From the NCBI GenBank assembly GCA_903900805.1, contig CAIUOP010000026.1:1-34885 (forward strand): a stretch of 34,885 nt of DNA, in the 5' to 3' direction. The position numbers were made by a program, and so were the translations under genes. The notes below the pieces were generated by a model. It searched no databases. It had not been told where the DNA came from and saw only the letters and a list, made by a program, of their open reading frames with translations. This document shows, one piece after another, positions 27,056-34,466 of this stretch (its first letter is position 1; every line of letters starts with the position of its first letter). Source of the DNA: an uncultured beta proteobacterium. GTDB taxonomy: Bacteria > Pseudomonadota > Gammaproteobacteria > Burkholderiales > Burkholderiaceae.

Positions 27056-28102
27056 ATGAAAAAAGTACTCATTCTTGGTGTTAATGGTTTTATTGGTCAT
27101 CACCTTTCCAAGCGCATTCTGGAGACAACCGACTGGGATGTCTATGGCATGGATATGCAGAATGACCGCCTAGGTGACTTGATCAACCATCCCCGCATGC
27201 ACTTTTTTGAAGGTGATATCACCATCAATAAAGAATGGGTTGAGTATCACATTCGCAAGTGTGACGTTATTCTGCCTTTGGTTGCAATCGCTACTCCAGC
27301 GACTTACGTACAACAACCATTAAAAGTATTTGAACTCGACTTTGAAGCTAATCTTCCTATCGTGCGCTCTGCTGTTAAGTACAAAAAACATCTGGTATTT
27401 CCATCTACCTCTGAAGTCTATGGAATGTGTGAGGATGGTGAATTTGATCCTGCTAAATCCAATATGGTCTACGGCCCAATCAATAAGCCGCGCTGGATCT
27501 ACGCTTGCTCCAAGCAGCTAATGGACCGCGTGATCTGGGGTTATGGCATGGAAGGCTTACGCTTTACTCTCTTCCGTCCATTTAACTGGATTGGTCCTGG
27601 TCTTGACAGCATCTACACTGCTAAAGAAGGCTCATCCCGTGTAGTGACCCAATTCTTAGGGCACATCGTTCGCGGTGAACCTATTAACTTGGTGGATGGT
27701 GGCGCTCAAAAACGCGCCTTTACTTATATTGATGATGGCATTGATGCACTCATGAAGATCATTGACAATAAAGATGGTGTTGCCAACGGCAAGATCTACA
27801 ACATCGGCAATCCTAAGAACAATCACTCTGTCCGTGAGCTAGCGAATCAAATGCTAGAGATTGCCCGCAGTATTCCTGAGTATGCAAAAACTGCAAATGC
27901 AGTAAAGATTGTCGAAACTACTTCTGGTGCGTATTACGGTGAAGGTTATCAAGACGTTCAAAACCGTGTACCAGCAATTGACAACACGATAAGTGAGTTG
28001 AGTTGGAAACCAACTACTACGATGAGTGATGCCCTCAAGAATATTTTTGAAGCCTATCGTCAGGATGTAGAAAAAGCCCGCTCTTTAGTAGATAAAGAAT
28101 AA
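27056..28102 (+). CDS. arnA: UDP-glucuronate C4-decarboxylase/dehydrogenase (free-standing ArnA C-terminal domain)
   Basis: This 348-residue extended SDR protein equals the C-terminal half of ArnA, which oxidises and decarboxylates UDP-glucuronate to UDP-4-keto-arabinose. The NAD motif GVNGFIGHHL is at the N-terminus. S119-E120 (PSTSEVYG) and Y149-xxx-K153 (IYACSKQ) correspond to E. coli S433, E434, Y463 and K467 with a constant offset of 314, and the late arginine in NRVP matches the E. coli R619 region. A GAGG Shine-Dalgarno sequence precedes the ATG. A plain UDP-xylose synthase is the alternative, but the surrounding arn genes favour the ArnA role. Confidence 0.9.
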   Translation: MKKVLILGVNGFIGHHLSKRILETTDWDVYGMDMQNDRLGDLINHPRMHFFEGDITINKEWVEYHIRKCDVILPLVAIATPATYVQQPLKVFELDFEANLPIVRSAVKYKKHLVFPSTSEVYGMCEDGEFDPAKSNMVYGPINKPRWIYACSKQLMDRVIWGYGMEGLRFTLFRPFNWIGPGLDSIYTAKEGSSRVVTQFLGHIVRGEPINLVDGGAQKRAFTYIDDGIDALMKIIDNKDGVANGKIYNIGNPKNNHSVRELANQMLEIARSIPEYAKTANAVKIVETTSGAYYGEGYQDVQNRVPAIDNTISELSWKPTTTMSDALKNIFEAYRQDVEKARSLVDKE

Positions 28103-28122
28103 GAAAATACATTCAAGAGTTC

Positions 28123-29040
28123 ATGGCTAAGATTGCTCTCAAGGTTGATGTTGATACCTTACGCGGGACCAAAGAAGGTGTGCCCAACCTAGCTCGCACT
28201 CTAGAGCGCTTTGGCCTCAAAGCTACGTTCTTATTTAGCCTTGGTCCAGACCATACTGGCTGGGCTTTGAAGCGTGTCTTTCGTCCAGGCTTTCTGAAAA
28301 AAGTAAGTCGTACCTCTGTTGTAGAACACTACGGTATTAAGACTTTGCTTTATGGCGTTCTCATCCCTGGCCCAGACATTGGTAAAAAAGCTGCTGTAGA
28401 GATGCGTGCAATCGATCATGCTGGTCATGAAACCGGCATTCATACTTGGGACCATGTCGCCTGGCAAGATGCAGTCCGTTATGAAAGTTCGCAGTGGACT
28501 AAAGCAATGATGCAAAAAAGTTGGGATCGCTTTGTAGAAATTTTTGGCCACGCACCAGTGACCTATGGCGCTGCTGGCTGGCAAATGAATGAAGCTGCGT
28601 TTGAGCAACTAGATCAATGGGGTATTGCCTATTCTTCCGATGGTAGAGCTGAACCTAATCTGATGCCCTACCGCTTAAATCTCTCTTTAGGCAAAGCAAA
28701 GCACGTGCAATACCCAACCACCCTGCCAACCTTTGATGAACTCATTGGTATTGATGGCGCAGATGAGTTCGGTGCAGTCAAAAAACTCTTAGCAATCACC
28801 CAAAGTAACCCCAATGATCAAGTCTTCACCCTGCATGCCGAGCTTGAAGGCCAAAAGCTATTGCCAGCCTTTGAACAACTGCTAGCTGGATGGCTAAATC
28901 AAGGCCATGAGCTAGTTACCATGGGCGAACTACATCAATCTTGGGAAGTCACCAAACAACTCGATAAAATAGCCGTATTGCCATTAACGTGGGGTGAAAT
29001 ACCCAACCGTAGCGGTGAGCTGATTATTCAGAAGACTTAA
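28123..29040 (+). CDS. arnD: ArnD-type deformylase (polysaccharide deacetylase family)
   Basis: ArnD removes the formyl group from undecaprenyl-phosphate-L-Ara4FN on the inner membrane. The 305-residue protein starts with the NodB-type strand ALKVDVDTLRGT. Its conserved acids D-x-D near residues 9-11 and the HETGIHTWDH motif (H104-H109 region) supply the metal site and base, and VTYGAAGWQMNEA and HAELEG follow later. ArnD of E. coli is 296 residues. It lies 20 bases after the decarboxylase and completes the set of enzymes between UDP-glucuronate and deformylated lipid-linked L-Ara4N. Confidence 0.9.
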   Translation: MAKIALKVDVDTLRGTKEGVPNLARTLERFGLKATFLFSLGPDHTGWALKRVFRPGFLKKVSRTSVVEHYGIKTLLYGVLIPGPDIGKKAAVEMRAIDHAGHETGIHTWDHVAWQDAVRYESSQWTKAMMQKSWDRFVEIFGHAPVTYGAAGWQMNEAAFEQLDQWGIAYSSDGRAEPNLMPYRLNLSLGKAKHVQYPTTLPTFDELIGIDGADEFGAVKKLLAITQSNPNDQVFTLHAELEGQKLLPAFEQLLAGWLNQGHELVTMGELHQSWEVTKQLDKIAVLPLTWGEIPNRSGELIIQKT

Positions 29041-29076
29041 TCAATATAATTTAGAGACAAATAACAAAGGATCATC

Positions 29077-29544
29077 ATGACAGTAGCTATTGGTCAATCT
29101 ATGCCTCAGTGCGCTATTCCGGCAACTTCGGGGCTGACTTTCTCTCCATCCTCAGCTAAAGGCAAGAAACTGGTCCTCTACTTTTATCCAAAAGATATGA
29201 CTCCTGGCTGTACAGCAGAGTCCGGTGAATTTCGTGACCACATTAATGCCTTCACCAAAGCCAACACCCTGGTGGTTGGAGTTTCCCGAGACAGTCTGAA
29301 GTCACACGATAACTTTCGCAGCAAATTAGGCCTCCCTTTTGAGCTTGTTGCCGATACCGAAGAAAAGCTGTGCCAAATATTTGGTGTCATGAAGATGAAG
29401 AATATGTACGGCAAGCAGGTCCGCGGGGTTGAGCGCAGCACCTTCCTCTTTGACTCCTCCGGTAAGCTCATCAAAGAATGGCGCGGTCTTAAAGTTCCGG
29501 GCCATGTGACAGAGGTATTACAGGCAGCCCAAGCAGCTAAATAA
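29077..29544 (+). CDS. bcp: Bcp/PrxQ peroxiredoxin
   Basis: Bcp is a thiol peroxidase that reduces hydrogen and organic peroxides. The peroxidatic cysteine is C45 in KDMTPGCTAESGEFRD. The resolving cysteine five residues later, present in E. coli and many PrxQ proteins (C50), is glycine here, while C99 is kept and C12 is an extra cysteine. The enzyme may therefore work as a 1-Cys type or use another partner. The 155-residue length is normal and the Shine-Dalgarno sequence AAAGGA is good. It follows arnD by 36 bases on the same strand, so it may share the arn transcript or have its own start. Confidence 0.93.
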   Translation: MTVAIGQSMPQCAIPATSGLTFSPSSAKGKKLVLYFYPKDMTPGCTAESGEFRDHINAFTKANTLVVGVSRDSLKSHDNFRSKLGLPFELVADTEEKLCQIFGVMKMKNMYGKQVRGVERSTFLFDSSGKLIKEWRGLKVPGHVTEVLQAAQAAK

Positions 29545-29571
29545 TTTTTACAACAATTTGTTCTGAGGTGC

Positions 29572-29599
29572 TTGCAAACCCCAAAATTTGGGGTAAAGT
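29572..29599 (+). promoter_or_regulatory. Promoter-like pair with palindrome in the spacer, upstream of the phoH leader
   Basis: TTGCAA (29572-29577) and TAAAGT (29594-29599) are 16 bases apart and resemble a sigma-70 promoter. Almost the whole spacer is a palindrome: ACCCCAAA and TTTGGGGT (29578-29594) around a single A. The dyad could be an operator inside the promoter. It could also act as a weak end signal for bcp, but with a one-base loop and no T-run that is less likely. Confidence 0.4.
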
Positions 29600-29605
29600 A
29601 AAGTC

Positions 29606-29702
29606 ATATGCACCGCAAACGACGGGAAAGTCTGACAATCCGTTTGAATCAGCAGCCTGAATATTACAGAACAGGTTCGGGGAGCAACCCCCGCCGTTTT
29701 TT
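29606..29702 (+). ncRNA. Candidate small RNA or leader RNA upstream of phoH
   Basis: From the predicted start near 29606 the transcript can fold into three hairpins: CAAACG with CGTTTG (29616-29621 and 29641-29646), TCAG with CTGA (29649-29652 and 29657-29660), and a GC-rich terminator ending in six T residues. I recognise no known RNA family or riboswitch. The region also contains an open frame of 53 codons (29608-29769) with no Shine-Dalgarno sequence and terminator-derived codons, which I consider unlikely to be real. An RNA of about 95 bases, or a longer attenuator for phoH ending at the second terminator, are both possible. Confidence 0.35.
29674..29702 (+). terminator. First intrinsic terminator in the bcp-phoH gap
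   Basis: CGGGG and CCCCG (extended by a GG/CC pair across a TT bulge) form a GC-rich stem around AGCAAC, with T6 after a one-base gap. It is about 130 bases past the bcp stop and about 78 bases before phoH. Confidence 0.65.
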
Positions 29703-29732
29703 AGAACTCACTGCAACCAGTTTCGCAATCAG

Positions 29733-29767
29733 CCGCCATAGCAATTCGCTTGGCGGTTTTTTCTTTT
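29733..29767 (+). terminator. Second intrinsic terminator, abutting the phoH ribosome binding site
   Basis: CCGCCA and TGGCGG (with an inner AGC/GCT pairing and a one-base bulge) are followed by TTTTTTCTTTT. The T-run ends one base before the AGGAG ribosome binding site of phoH, so RNA polymerase starting upstream would have to read through this signal to make phoH mRNA. Confidence 0.75.
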
Positions 29768-29779
29768 AGGAGAGTCTGC

Positions 29780-31426
29780 ATGCCACTGCCACCCATCCCA
29801 ACTCAAATTGCTGATCAAGTCAAACTGACTCACAAGGACACACCAGATTTAAAGAAACGTCCTGCACCAGCAAAACCAGTGGTGATGGAAACTGCAAATT
29901 GGGCCAATGATGCACAAGAAGATTTATCTGCAGCTGAAGTAGCTCTAGAGAAAATTAAAGCAGATCATGCGCCTACTCGCAATGAGGACAGAGTAGTAGT
30001 ACCTGCAAAACCCAAACGGATTATTCGCACTGGACCACCAAGCTTATTCGTTTTAGATACCAATGTCTTAATGCATGATCCTAGCTCTTTGTTCCGCTTC
30101 TCAGAGCATGACCTCTTCTTGCCAATGACTACGCTTGAAGAGTTAGACAACCACAAGAAGGGCATGACTGAGGTAGCCCGCAATGCCCGTACCGTTAGTA
30201 GATCTCTAGATCAGCTAGTCGCGGGAACGAGCGGCACATTAGATGAAGGCATTCCTCTTAATAAGCTTGGTAATCAAGATGTTTCAGGGCGCCTCTTTTT
30301 CCAAACCAAGTTATCTACCCAAGCTTTACCTGAAGGACTTCCAGAAGGTAAAGGTGACAACATGATTTTGGCAGTAGTTAGCGAACTGCAAAAAACTCGC
30401 AATGGCCAAGAAGTAGTGCTGGTATCCAAAGATATCAATATGCGCATCAAAGCGCGCGCACTAGGTTTACCTGCTGAAGATTATTTCAATGATCAGGTTT
30501 TAGAAGATCGTGACTTGATGTACTCCGGAATCATGGCTTTATCAGCCGATTTCTGGCCAAAGCATGGCAAGGACATGGAAAGTTGGTCGGACCCTAAGTC
30601 TGGCACGATGTTCTATAGAGTGACTGGCCCTGCTGTACTAAGCATGCTGGTGAATCAATTTGTTTACCAAGAGAACCCTGACGGCTCAACACCCTTCTAC
30701 GCCCACGTCAGAGAAATCAATGGCAAAACTGCCCTGCTGCAAACCCTCAGGGACTTCTCTCACCAGAAAAATAATGTGTGGAGCGTGACCGCTCGAAATC
30801 GTGAGCAAAACTTTGCCATGAATTTACTAATGAATCCGGATATCGACTTTGTGACCCTACTAGGTCAAGCTGGTACTGGTAAAACCTTATTAGCCTTAGC
30901 TGCTGGACTTGAGCAAGTGTTAGATAGTAAACGCTATAACGAGATCATTATTACGCGCGCTACCGTTCCTGTTGGTGAAGACATTGGCTTTTTGCCAGGA
31001 ACGGAAGAAGAAAAAATGCAGCCATGGATGGGTGCGTTTGATGACAATCTTGAAGTTCTGCAGCGTAATGATGATGCTGGCGAATGGGGTCGTGCTGCAA
31101 CCCAAGAGCTCATCCGCTCACGGATTAAGGTAAAGAGCATGAACTTTATGCGTGGTAGAACTTTTGTTAGTAAGTACGTAATCATTGATGAGGCCCAGAA
31201 TTTAACGCCTAAGCAAATGAAAACTCTGGTAACTCGTGCGGGTCCAGGAACCAAAATAGTTTGTCTAGGCAATATTGCTCAAATTGATACGCCTTATTTA
31301 ACCGAAGGCTCATCAGGTTTGACGTATGTAGTTGATCGCTTTAAGGGTTGGCGTCATGGTGGCCACGTCACTCTTGCGCGTGGCGAGCGTTCACGTCTTG
31401 CGGATCATGCTGCTGACGCACTCTAA
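29780..31426 (+). CDS. phoH: PhoH family protein with N-terminal PIN domain
   Basis: This protein of 548 residues fuses a PIN-type ribonuclease domain to a PhoH P-loop ATPase (PhoH2 type, also called YlaK-like). The PIN domain begins at LFVLDTNVLMHD with D93, and has E120 in TTLEELDNHKKG, D193 in KGDNMILAV and D218 in SKDINMR as the expected acidic site. The ATPase Walker A is GQAGTGKT (362-369), with YVIIDEAQNLTPKQMKT as Walker B. Homologues unwind and cut RNA; the cellular role here is unknown. The frame is open to a TTG at 29750, but the ATG at 29780 has a strong AGGAG at proper spacing, and the earlier codons are terminator sequence. Confidence 0.93.
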   Translation: MPLPPIPTQIADQVKLTHKDTPDLKKRPAPAKPVVMETANWANDAQEDLSAAEVALEKIKADHAPTRNEDRVVVPAKPKRIIRTGPPSLFVLDTNVLMHDPSSLFRFSEHDLFLPMTTLEELDNHKKGMTEVARNARTVSRSLDQLVAGTSGTLDEGIPLNKLGNQDVSGRLFFQTKLSTQALPEGLPEGKGDNMILAVVSELQKTRNGQEVVLVSKDINMRIKARALGLPAEDYFNDQVLEDRDLMYSGIMALSADFWPKHGKDMESWSDPKSGTMFYRVTGPAVLSMLVNQFVYQENPDGSTPFYAHVREINGKTALLQTLRDFSHQKNNVWSVTARNREQNFAMNLLMNPDIDFVTLLGQAGTGKTLLALAAGLEQVLDSKRYNEIIITRATVPVGEDIGFLPGTEEEKMQPWMGAFDDNLEVLQRNDDAGEWGRAATQELIRSRIKVKSMNFMRGRTFVSKYVIIDEAQNLTPKQMKTLVTRAGPGTKIVCLGNIAQIDTPYLTEGSSGLTYVVDRFKGWRHGGHVTLARGERSRLADHAADAL

Positions 31427-31937
31427 GCAAACCTTCTTATGCCGCACTCTGATTGGGTGCGGCATTTTTATTTGCGTCATCACATTCAGCGGATGTAGCA
31501 CCTTCAGCTCTAAATCAAGTCCTTCCAAGGTTTCGCAATTCAAGCAAGACACTAGTGTAGGCACTGAAGATATTTCAATTGCAGCACTTGGCCTAGTAGA
31601 TGTGCCCTATCGCTATGGTGGTAATACTCCTAAAGGCGGATTTGATTGCAGCGGGCTCATCGTTTATGTGTACAACAAGGCGGCAGGCATTAAGCTACCT
31701 CGCACTATTCAACTGATGAGTGGCCAAGGCAAAAGTATTGATGGGCAGACACCTGCCCCAGGCGACTTAGTATTCTTCAATACCACTGGAGAAAAATATT
31801 CACACGCTGGAATATATGTTGGGCAAGGGCGTTTTGTTCATGCCCCCAGTGCCGGCGGAACTGTCCGTCTTGATTACATTACAGCACCCTATTGGGCCGC
31901 TAAATTTACTGAGGCACGTCGTATAGCGCCTCGCTGA
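31407..31937 (+). CDS. NlpC/P60 lipoprotein peptidase
   Basis: This is a secreted cell-wall hydrolase of the NlpC/P60 family, cutting peptide bonds in murein stem peptides. The catalytic Cys lies in PKGGFDCSGLIVYVYNK, the His in SHAGIYVGQGRFVHAPS. From the ATG at 31407 there are 176 residues, with a lipoprotein signal peptide (basic N-region, hydrophobic GIFICVITF) and lipobox FSGC with C30 as the lipidation site; Phe at -3 is less common. The start overlaps the phoH end by 20 bases. The frame is open upstream, but that sequence is phoH coding in another frame. The phoH terminator hairpin lies within the signal-peptide codons. Confidence 0.88.
   Translation: MLLTHSKQTFLCRTLIGCGIFICVITFSGCSTFSSKSSPSKVSQFKQDTSVGTEDISIAALGLVDVPYRYGGNTPKGGFDCSGLIVYVYNKAAGIKLPRTIQLMSGQGKSIDGQTPAPGDLVFFNTTGEKYSHAGIYVGQGRFVHAPSAGGTVRLDYITAPYWAAKFTEARRIAPR
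31439..31473 (+). terminator. Intrinsic terminator after phoH, inside the lipoprotein gene
   Basis: ATGCCGCAC and GTGCGGCAT form a perfect 9-bp stem with a 9-base loop, followed by TTTTATTT, starting 12 bases after the phoH stop. The same bases encode part of the signal peptide of the NlpC/P60 lipoprotein (around residues 11-22), so a message that starts upstream must pass it to express that gene. Confidence 0.75.
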
Positions 31938-31948
31938 GAATGATGTTC

Positions 31949-34444
31949 TTAGAAGGGTTCGTAGCCGCCAGAAGAATATCCAACTGAACCCATCGCCAAG
32001 TTATCAAACTTGGTATATGGGCCTTGCCAACTTAATCTGACCGTACCAATCGGTCCATTACGCTGTTTGCCGATAATGATCTCTGCCATTCCTTTATCGG
32101 TCGTTGTATCTGGGTGATAGACCTCATCACGATAAATAAACATAATGACATCGGCATCTTGCTCAATCGCACCCGACTCACGCAAGTCTGACATGATGGG
32201 GCGCTTATTTGGGCGTTGCTCTAGACCACGATTTAATTGGGAAAGCGCTACTACTGGACACTGCAATTCTTTTGCAAGTGACTTGAGGGAGCGAGAGATC
32301 TCAGAAATCTCAGTCGCTCGATTTTCCTGACCAGAGCCACTCATTAGCTGCAAATAGTCAATCACTACCAAGCCCAAGGTACCGCCAAAATTTCGGGCAA
32401 TCCGACGTGCTCTTGCACGCAATTCAAGACTAGATAAAGCGCCAGTCTCATCAATCAAAATTTGGGTATTACTTAAACGGGCAATAGCATCAGTCACGCG
32501 TGGCCACTCATCATCTTGTAACTTACCAGTACGCATACGACTTTGGTCAACGCGCCCTACTGAACCAAGTAAACGAGATGCCAATTGTTCACCAGACATT
32601 TCCATTGAGAAAATCACTACTGGTAAACCTTCAGAAAGCGCAACATTCTCTGCAATATTGAGTGCCAAGGCAGTGTTATGGGTAACTACATAGTCATTGG
32701 TTATGTAGGTTCTTTGAGGATGGCTAACTGAAATACATTGCGCCTCAGATACCCTGGACGGCTCAATGCTCTGAAATGAAAGCCTGCGCTGTCGATCCCA
32801 GCTAGCTCTTAATCTTTCTTTCTTTTCAGGCAAGGTAAAAGCCTGGAAGGCTGGACCAAAACTCATATTTAAAACATAAGATAAGCGACCCCGCTTCTTT
32901 TCACCCTTGTAGGTATAGCTAGTCTGCTTATGCGCTATTGAACAAAAGCCCCCCAAAGATCTAGCTAAAGAAGCAACGTCTTCAGACAATTGCTTGCTGA
33001 CAGTGCAATAGCGAATGGAGCCCCATTTCTCAATCCAGCCATCAGTGTCCATCAGACCTTGGAACAATGCGAGACGAGAATTCTTATTAGCCTCAAGATA
33101 AGTCGCGGGAATAAATTTATCAAAACTTCTGCAACCCAGGACGCCTATATCTTGCAGCGCAGACCTAAAATAATTCTGTGGAACTGCTTGACGCTCTCCA
33201 TTTACAGCGATTCTGGCTTTGGAGACCAATCTCCAGTCGTACGCATTTGCATGAACTAGCTCCATCTCATAGTTTGCAAGCAAATTCATGCGCTCTACAA
33301 GCTCAGGTGACTTAGTTGAAAACATAACTGAGCCATGAGATAACGCTAGAGTGCCATCACCTAGCAATGCCCCTAAAACCCACGGATGAATCGGCAATTC
33401 ATTCGAGTGGCCAAAATCACCTGAGACAGGGTCTATCCATAATCTATTCTTATACCGAACACACTGCAGCATTTCCATTAGGCGAACAGTATTGATGACG
33501 CGTGGCTCAGACCAATCTCGATACATCACACGCCATAGGTGCTCATTGCAACACTCAGCGTGACGACCATCAGAAAAAGTAACTTTGTATATCTGCTTAA
33601 TGCCTTGCGGGTAAATGCCGGTCACCATCGAGTGCTGGCCATCCACAGAAGCGAGGCGATCGCCAAAACGCAAATCGCCCATCAATTTCCAACCATCCAC
33701 CGTTTTTACTTTTGCATCTAGTGGTTGCGCCTTACCCATGGAAGGACGACCCGCAACAATCACTAGATCACCTTTTTGCAAGCCACTCGTTTGCTTATCT
33801 AAATCAATAAAGCCTGTGGCAATGCCAGTAATGTCGCTACCACCTTGACGGTTATATAACTCATCAATACGCGCAACTACAGAGCGCAGGAGCGGCTCAA
33901 TCTCAAGGTAGTCAGCCTTGCGGCTACCATCTTCGCCAATTTGCAAAATTCGTGATTCTGCTTCGTCGAGAAGTGTTCTTACTGAGCGCCCTTCTGTAAC
34001 AAAAGCAGAATTAACAATACTGTCTGACACTTCAATCAAGCGACGCAAAATACTGCGATCACGAACGATATCGGCATAACCTTTGATGTTCGCAGAACTA
34101 GGGGTGTTTTGCGCCAGTGAATTGAGATAGTCAACGCTGACTAAATCACAGCCCTGCTCAGATTTAATTGCATCATGAACAGTGATGACGTCAGCAGGAT
34201 GATTGTCGCCAACTAAACGTGTAATGACCTTATAGATCAATGCATGTTCAGGACGATAGAAATCTTTATCGCTTAAAACGCCGCCCAAGCGATCCCAGGC
34301 AGTGTTATCGATCAGTAGACCACCAAGCAATGATTGCTCGGCTTCTACAGAATGAGGTGGGACTTTTAAAGCCTGCACGACTGCATCCCCAGAACCCGCC
34401 ATGCCGGGATTCAGCGTAACGGAACGTGAACGAGATTCAGCCAT
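31949..34444 (-). CDS. dnaB: DnaB replicative helicase precursor containing an intein
   Basis: DnaB is the hexameric helicase that unwinds the replication fork. The precursor is 831 residues: extein residues 1-238 and 591-831 make a 479-residue helicase after splicing, near the usual 450-470. The N-terminal domain begins VPPHSVEAEQSLLGGLL, and Walker A is GRPSMGK|T, split by the intein between Lys238 and Thr591. Motif H2 is LVVIDYLQLM; NRGLEQRPNKRP and LRESGAIEQDADVIMF are further helicase motifs. Without splicing the P-loop would be broken, so splicing must be efficient unless another dnaB exists. It starts 22 bases after rplI on the same strand, a common arrangement, and meets the lipoprotein gene tail to tail. 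Confidence 0.97.
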   Translation of the reverse strand: MAESRSRSVTLNPGMAGSGDAVVQALKVPPHSVEAEQSLLGGLLIDNTAWDRLGGVLSDKDFYRPEHALIYKVITRLVGDNHPADVITVHDAIKSEQGCDLVSVDYLNSLAQNTPSSANIKGYADIVRDRSILRRLIEVSDSIVNSAFVTEGRSVRTLLDEAESRILQIGEDGSRKADYLEIEPLLRSVVARIDELYNRQGGSDITGIATGFIDLDKQTSGLQKGDLVIVAGRPSMGKAQPLDAKVKTVDGWKLMGDLRFGDRLASVDGQHSMVTGIYPQGIKQIYKVTFSDGRHAECCNEHLWRVMYRDWSEPRVINTVRLMEMLQCVRYKNRLWIDPVSGDFGHSNELPIHPWVLGALLGDGTLALSHGSVMFSTKSPELVERMNLLANYEMELVHANAYDWRLVSKARIAVNGERQAVPQNYFRSALQDIGVLGCRSFDKFIPATYLEANKNSRLALFQGLMDTDGWIEKWGSIRYCTVSKQLSEDVASLARSLGGFCSIAHKQTSYTYKGEKKRGRLSYVLNMSFGPAFQAFTLPEKKERLRASWDRQRRLSFQSIEPSRVSEAQCISVSHPQRTYITNDYVVTHNTALALNIAENVALSEGLPVVIFSMEMSGEQLASRLLGSVGRVDQSRMRTGKLQDDEWPRVTDAIARLSNTQILIDETGALSSLELRARARRIARNFGGTLGLVVIDYLQLMSGSGQENRATEISEISRSLKSLAKELQCPVVALSQLNRGLEQRPNKRPIMSDLRESGAIEQDADVIMFIYRDEVYHPDTTTDKGMAEIIIGKQRNGPIGTVRLSWQGPYTKFDNLAMGSVGYSSGGYEPF
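32675..33730 (-). mobile_element. Class 3 intein with LAGLIDADG homing endonuclease, in dnaB
   Basis: The in-frame insert covers residues 239-590 (352 residues). It starts with Ala239 (AQPLDAKVKTVDGWK, block A) and ends VVTHN, with Asn590 last and Thr591 as the +1 residue. The three class 3 marker residues are present: Trp304 in block B (CCNEHLWRV), Cys570 in block F (EAQCISVS) and Thr588 in block G just before the penultimate His589. In this class the block F cysteine, not residue 1, attacks the upstream splice junction. Two LAGLIDADG motifs, VLGALLGDGTL (356-366, acid D363) and LFQGLMDTDGW (460-470, acid D468), look intact, so the endonuclease may be active. Boundaries are fixed to the base by the restored P-loop. 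Confidence 0.93.
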
Positions 34445-34466
34445 GAGGCTAGTTTACAGACTAAAG

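Noticed and set aside
29608..29769. Open frame of 53 codons between bcp and phoH
   Set aside because: There is no Shine-Dalgarno sequence, both terminators fall inside it (Phe-rich end from the T-runs), and the predicted RNA start lies at its ATG. A non-coding RNA or leader explains the region better.
29750..29779. Upstream TTG start for phoH
   Set aside because: These codons come from the terminator stem and T-run, and the AGGAG site points to the ATG at 29780.
31332..31406. Longer N-terminus for the NlpC/P60 lipoprotein
   Set aside because: It lies wholly within phoH coding sequence and would put extra residues in front of a normal signal peptide.
32675..33730. Reading the dnaB insert as a group I intron or an inserted gene
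   Set aside because: The frame is continuous with the helicase, the insert ends in His-Asn and has intein block motifs, and removing it at the protein level restores the exact Walker A sequence.
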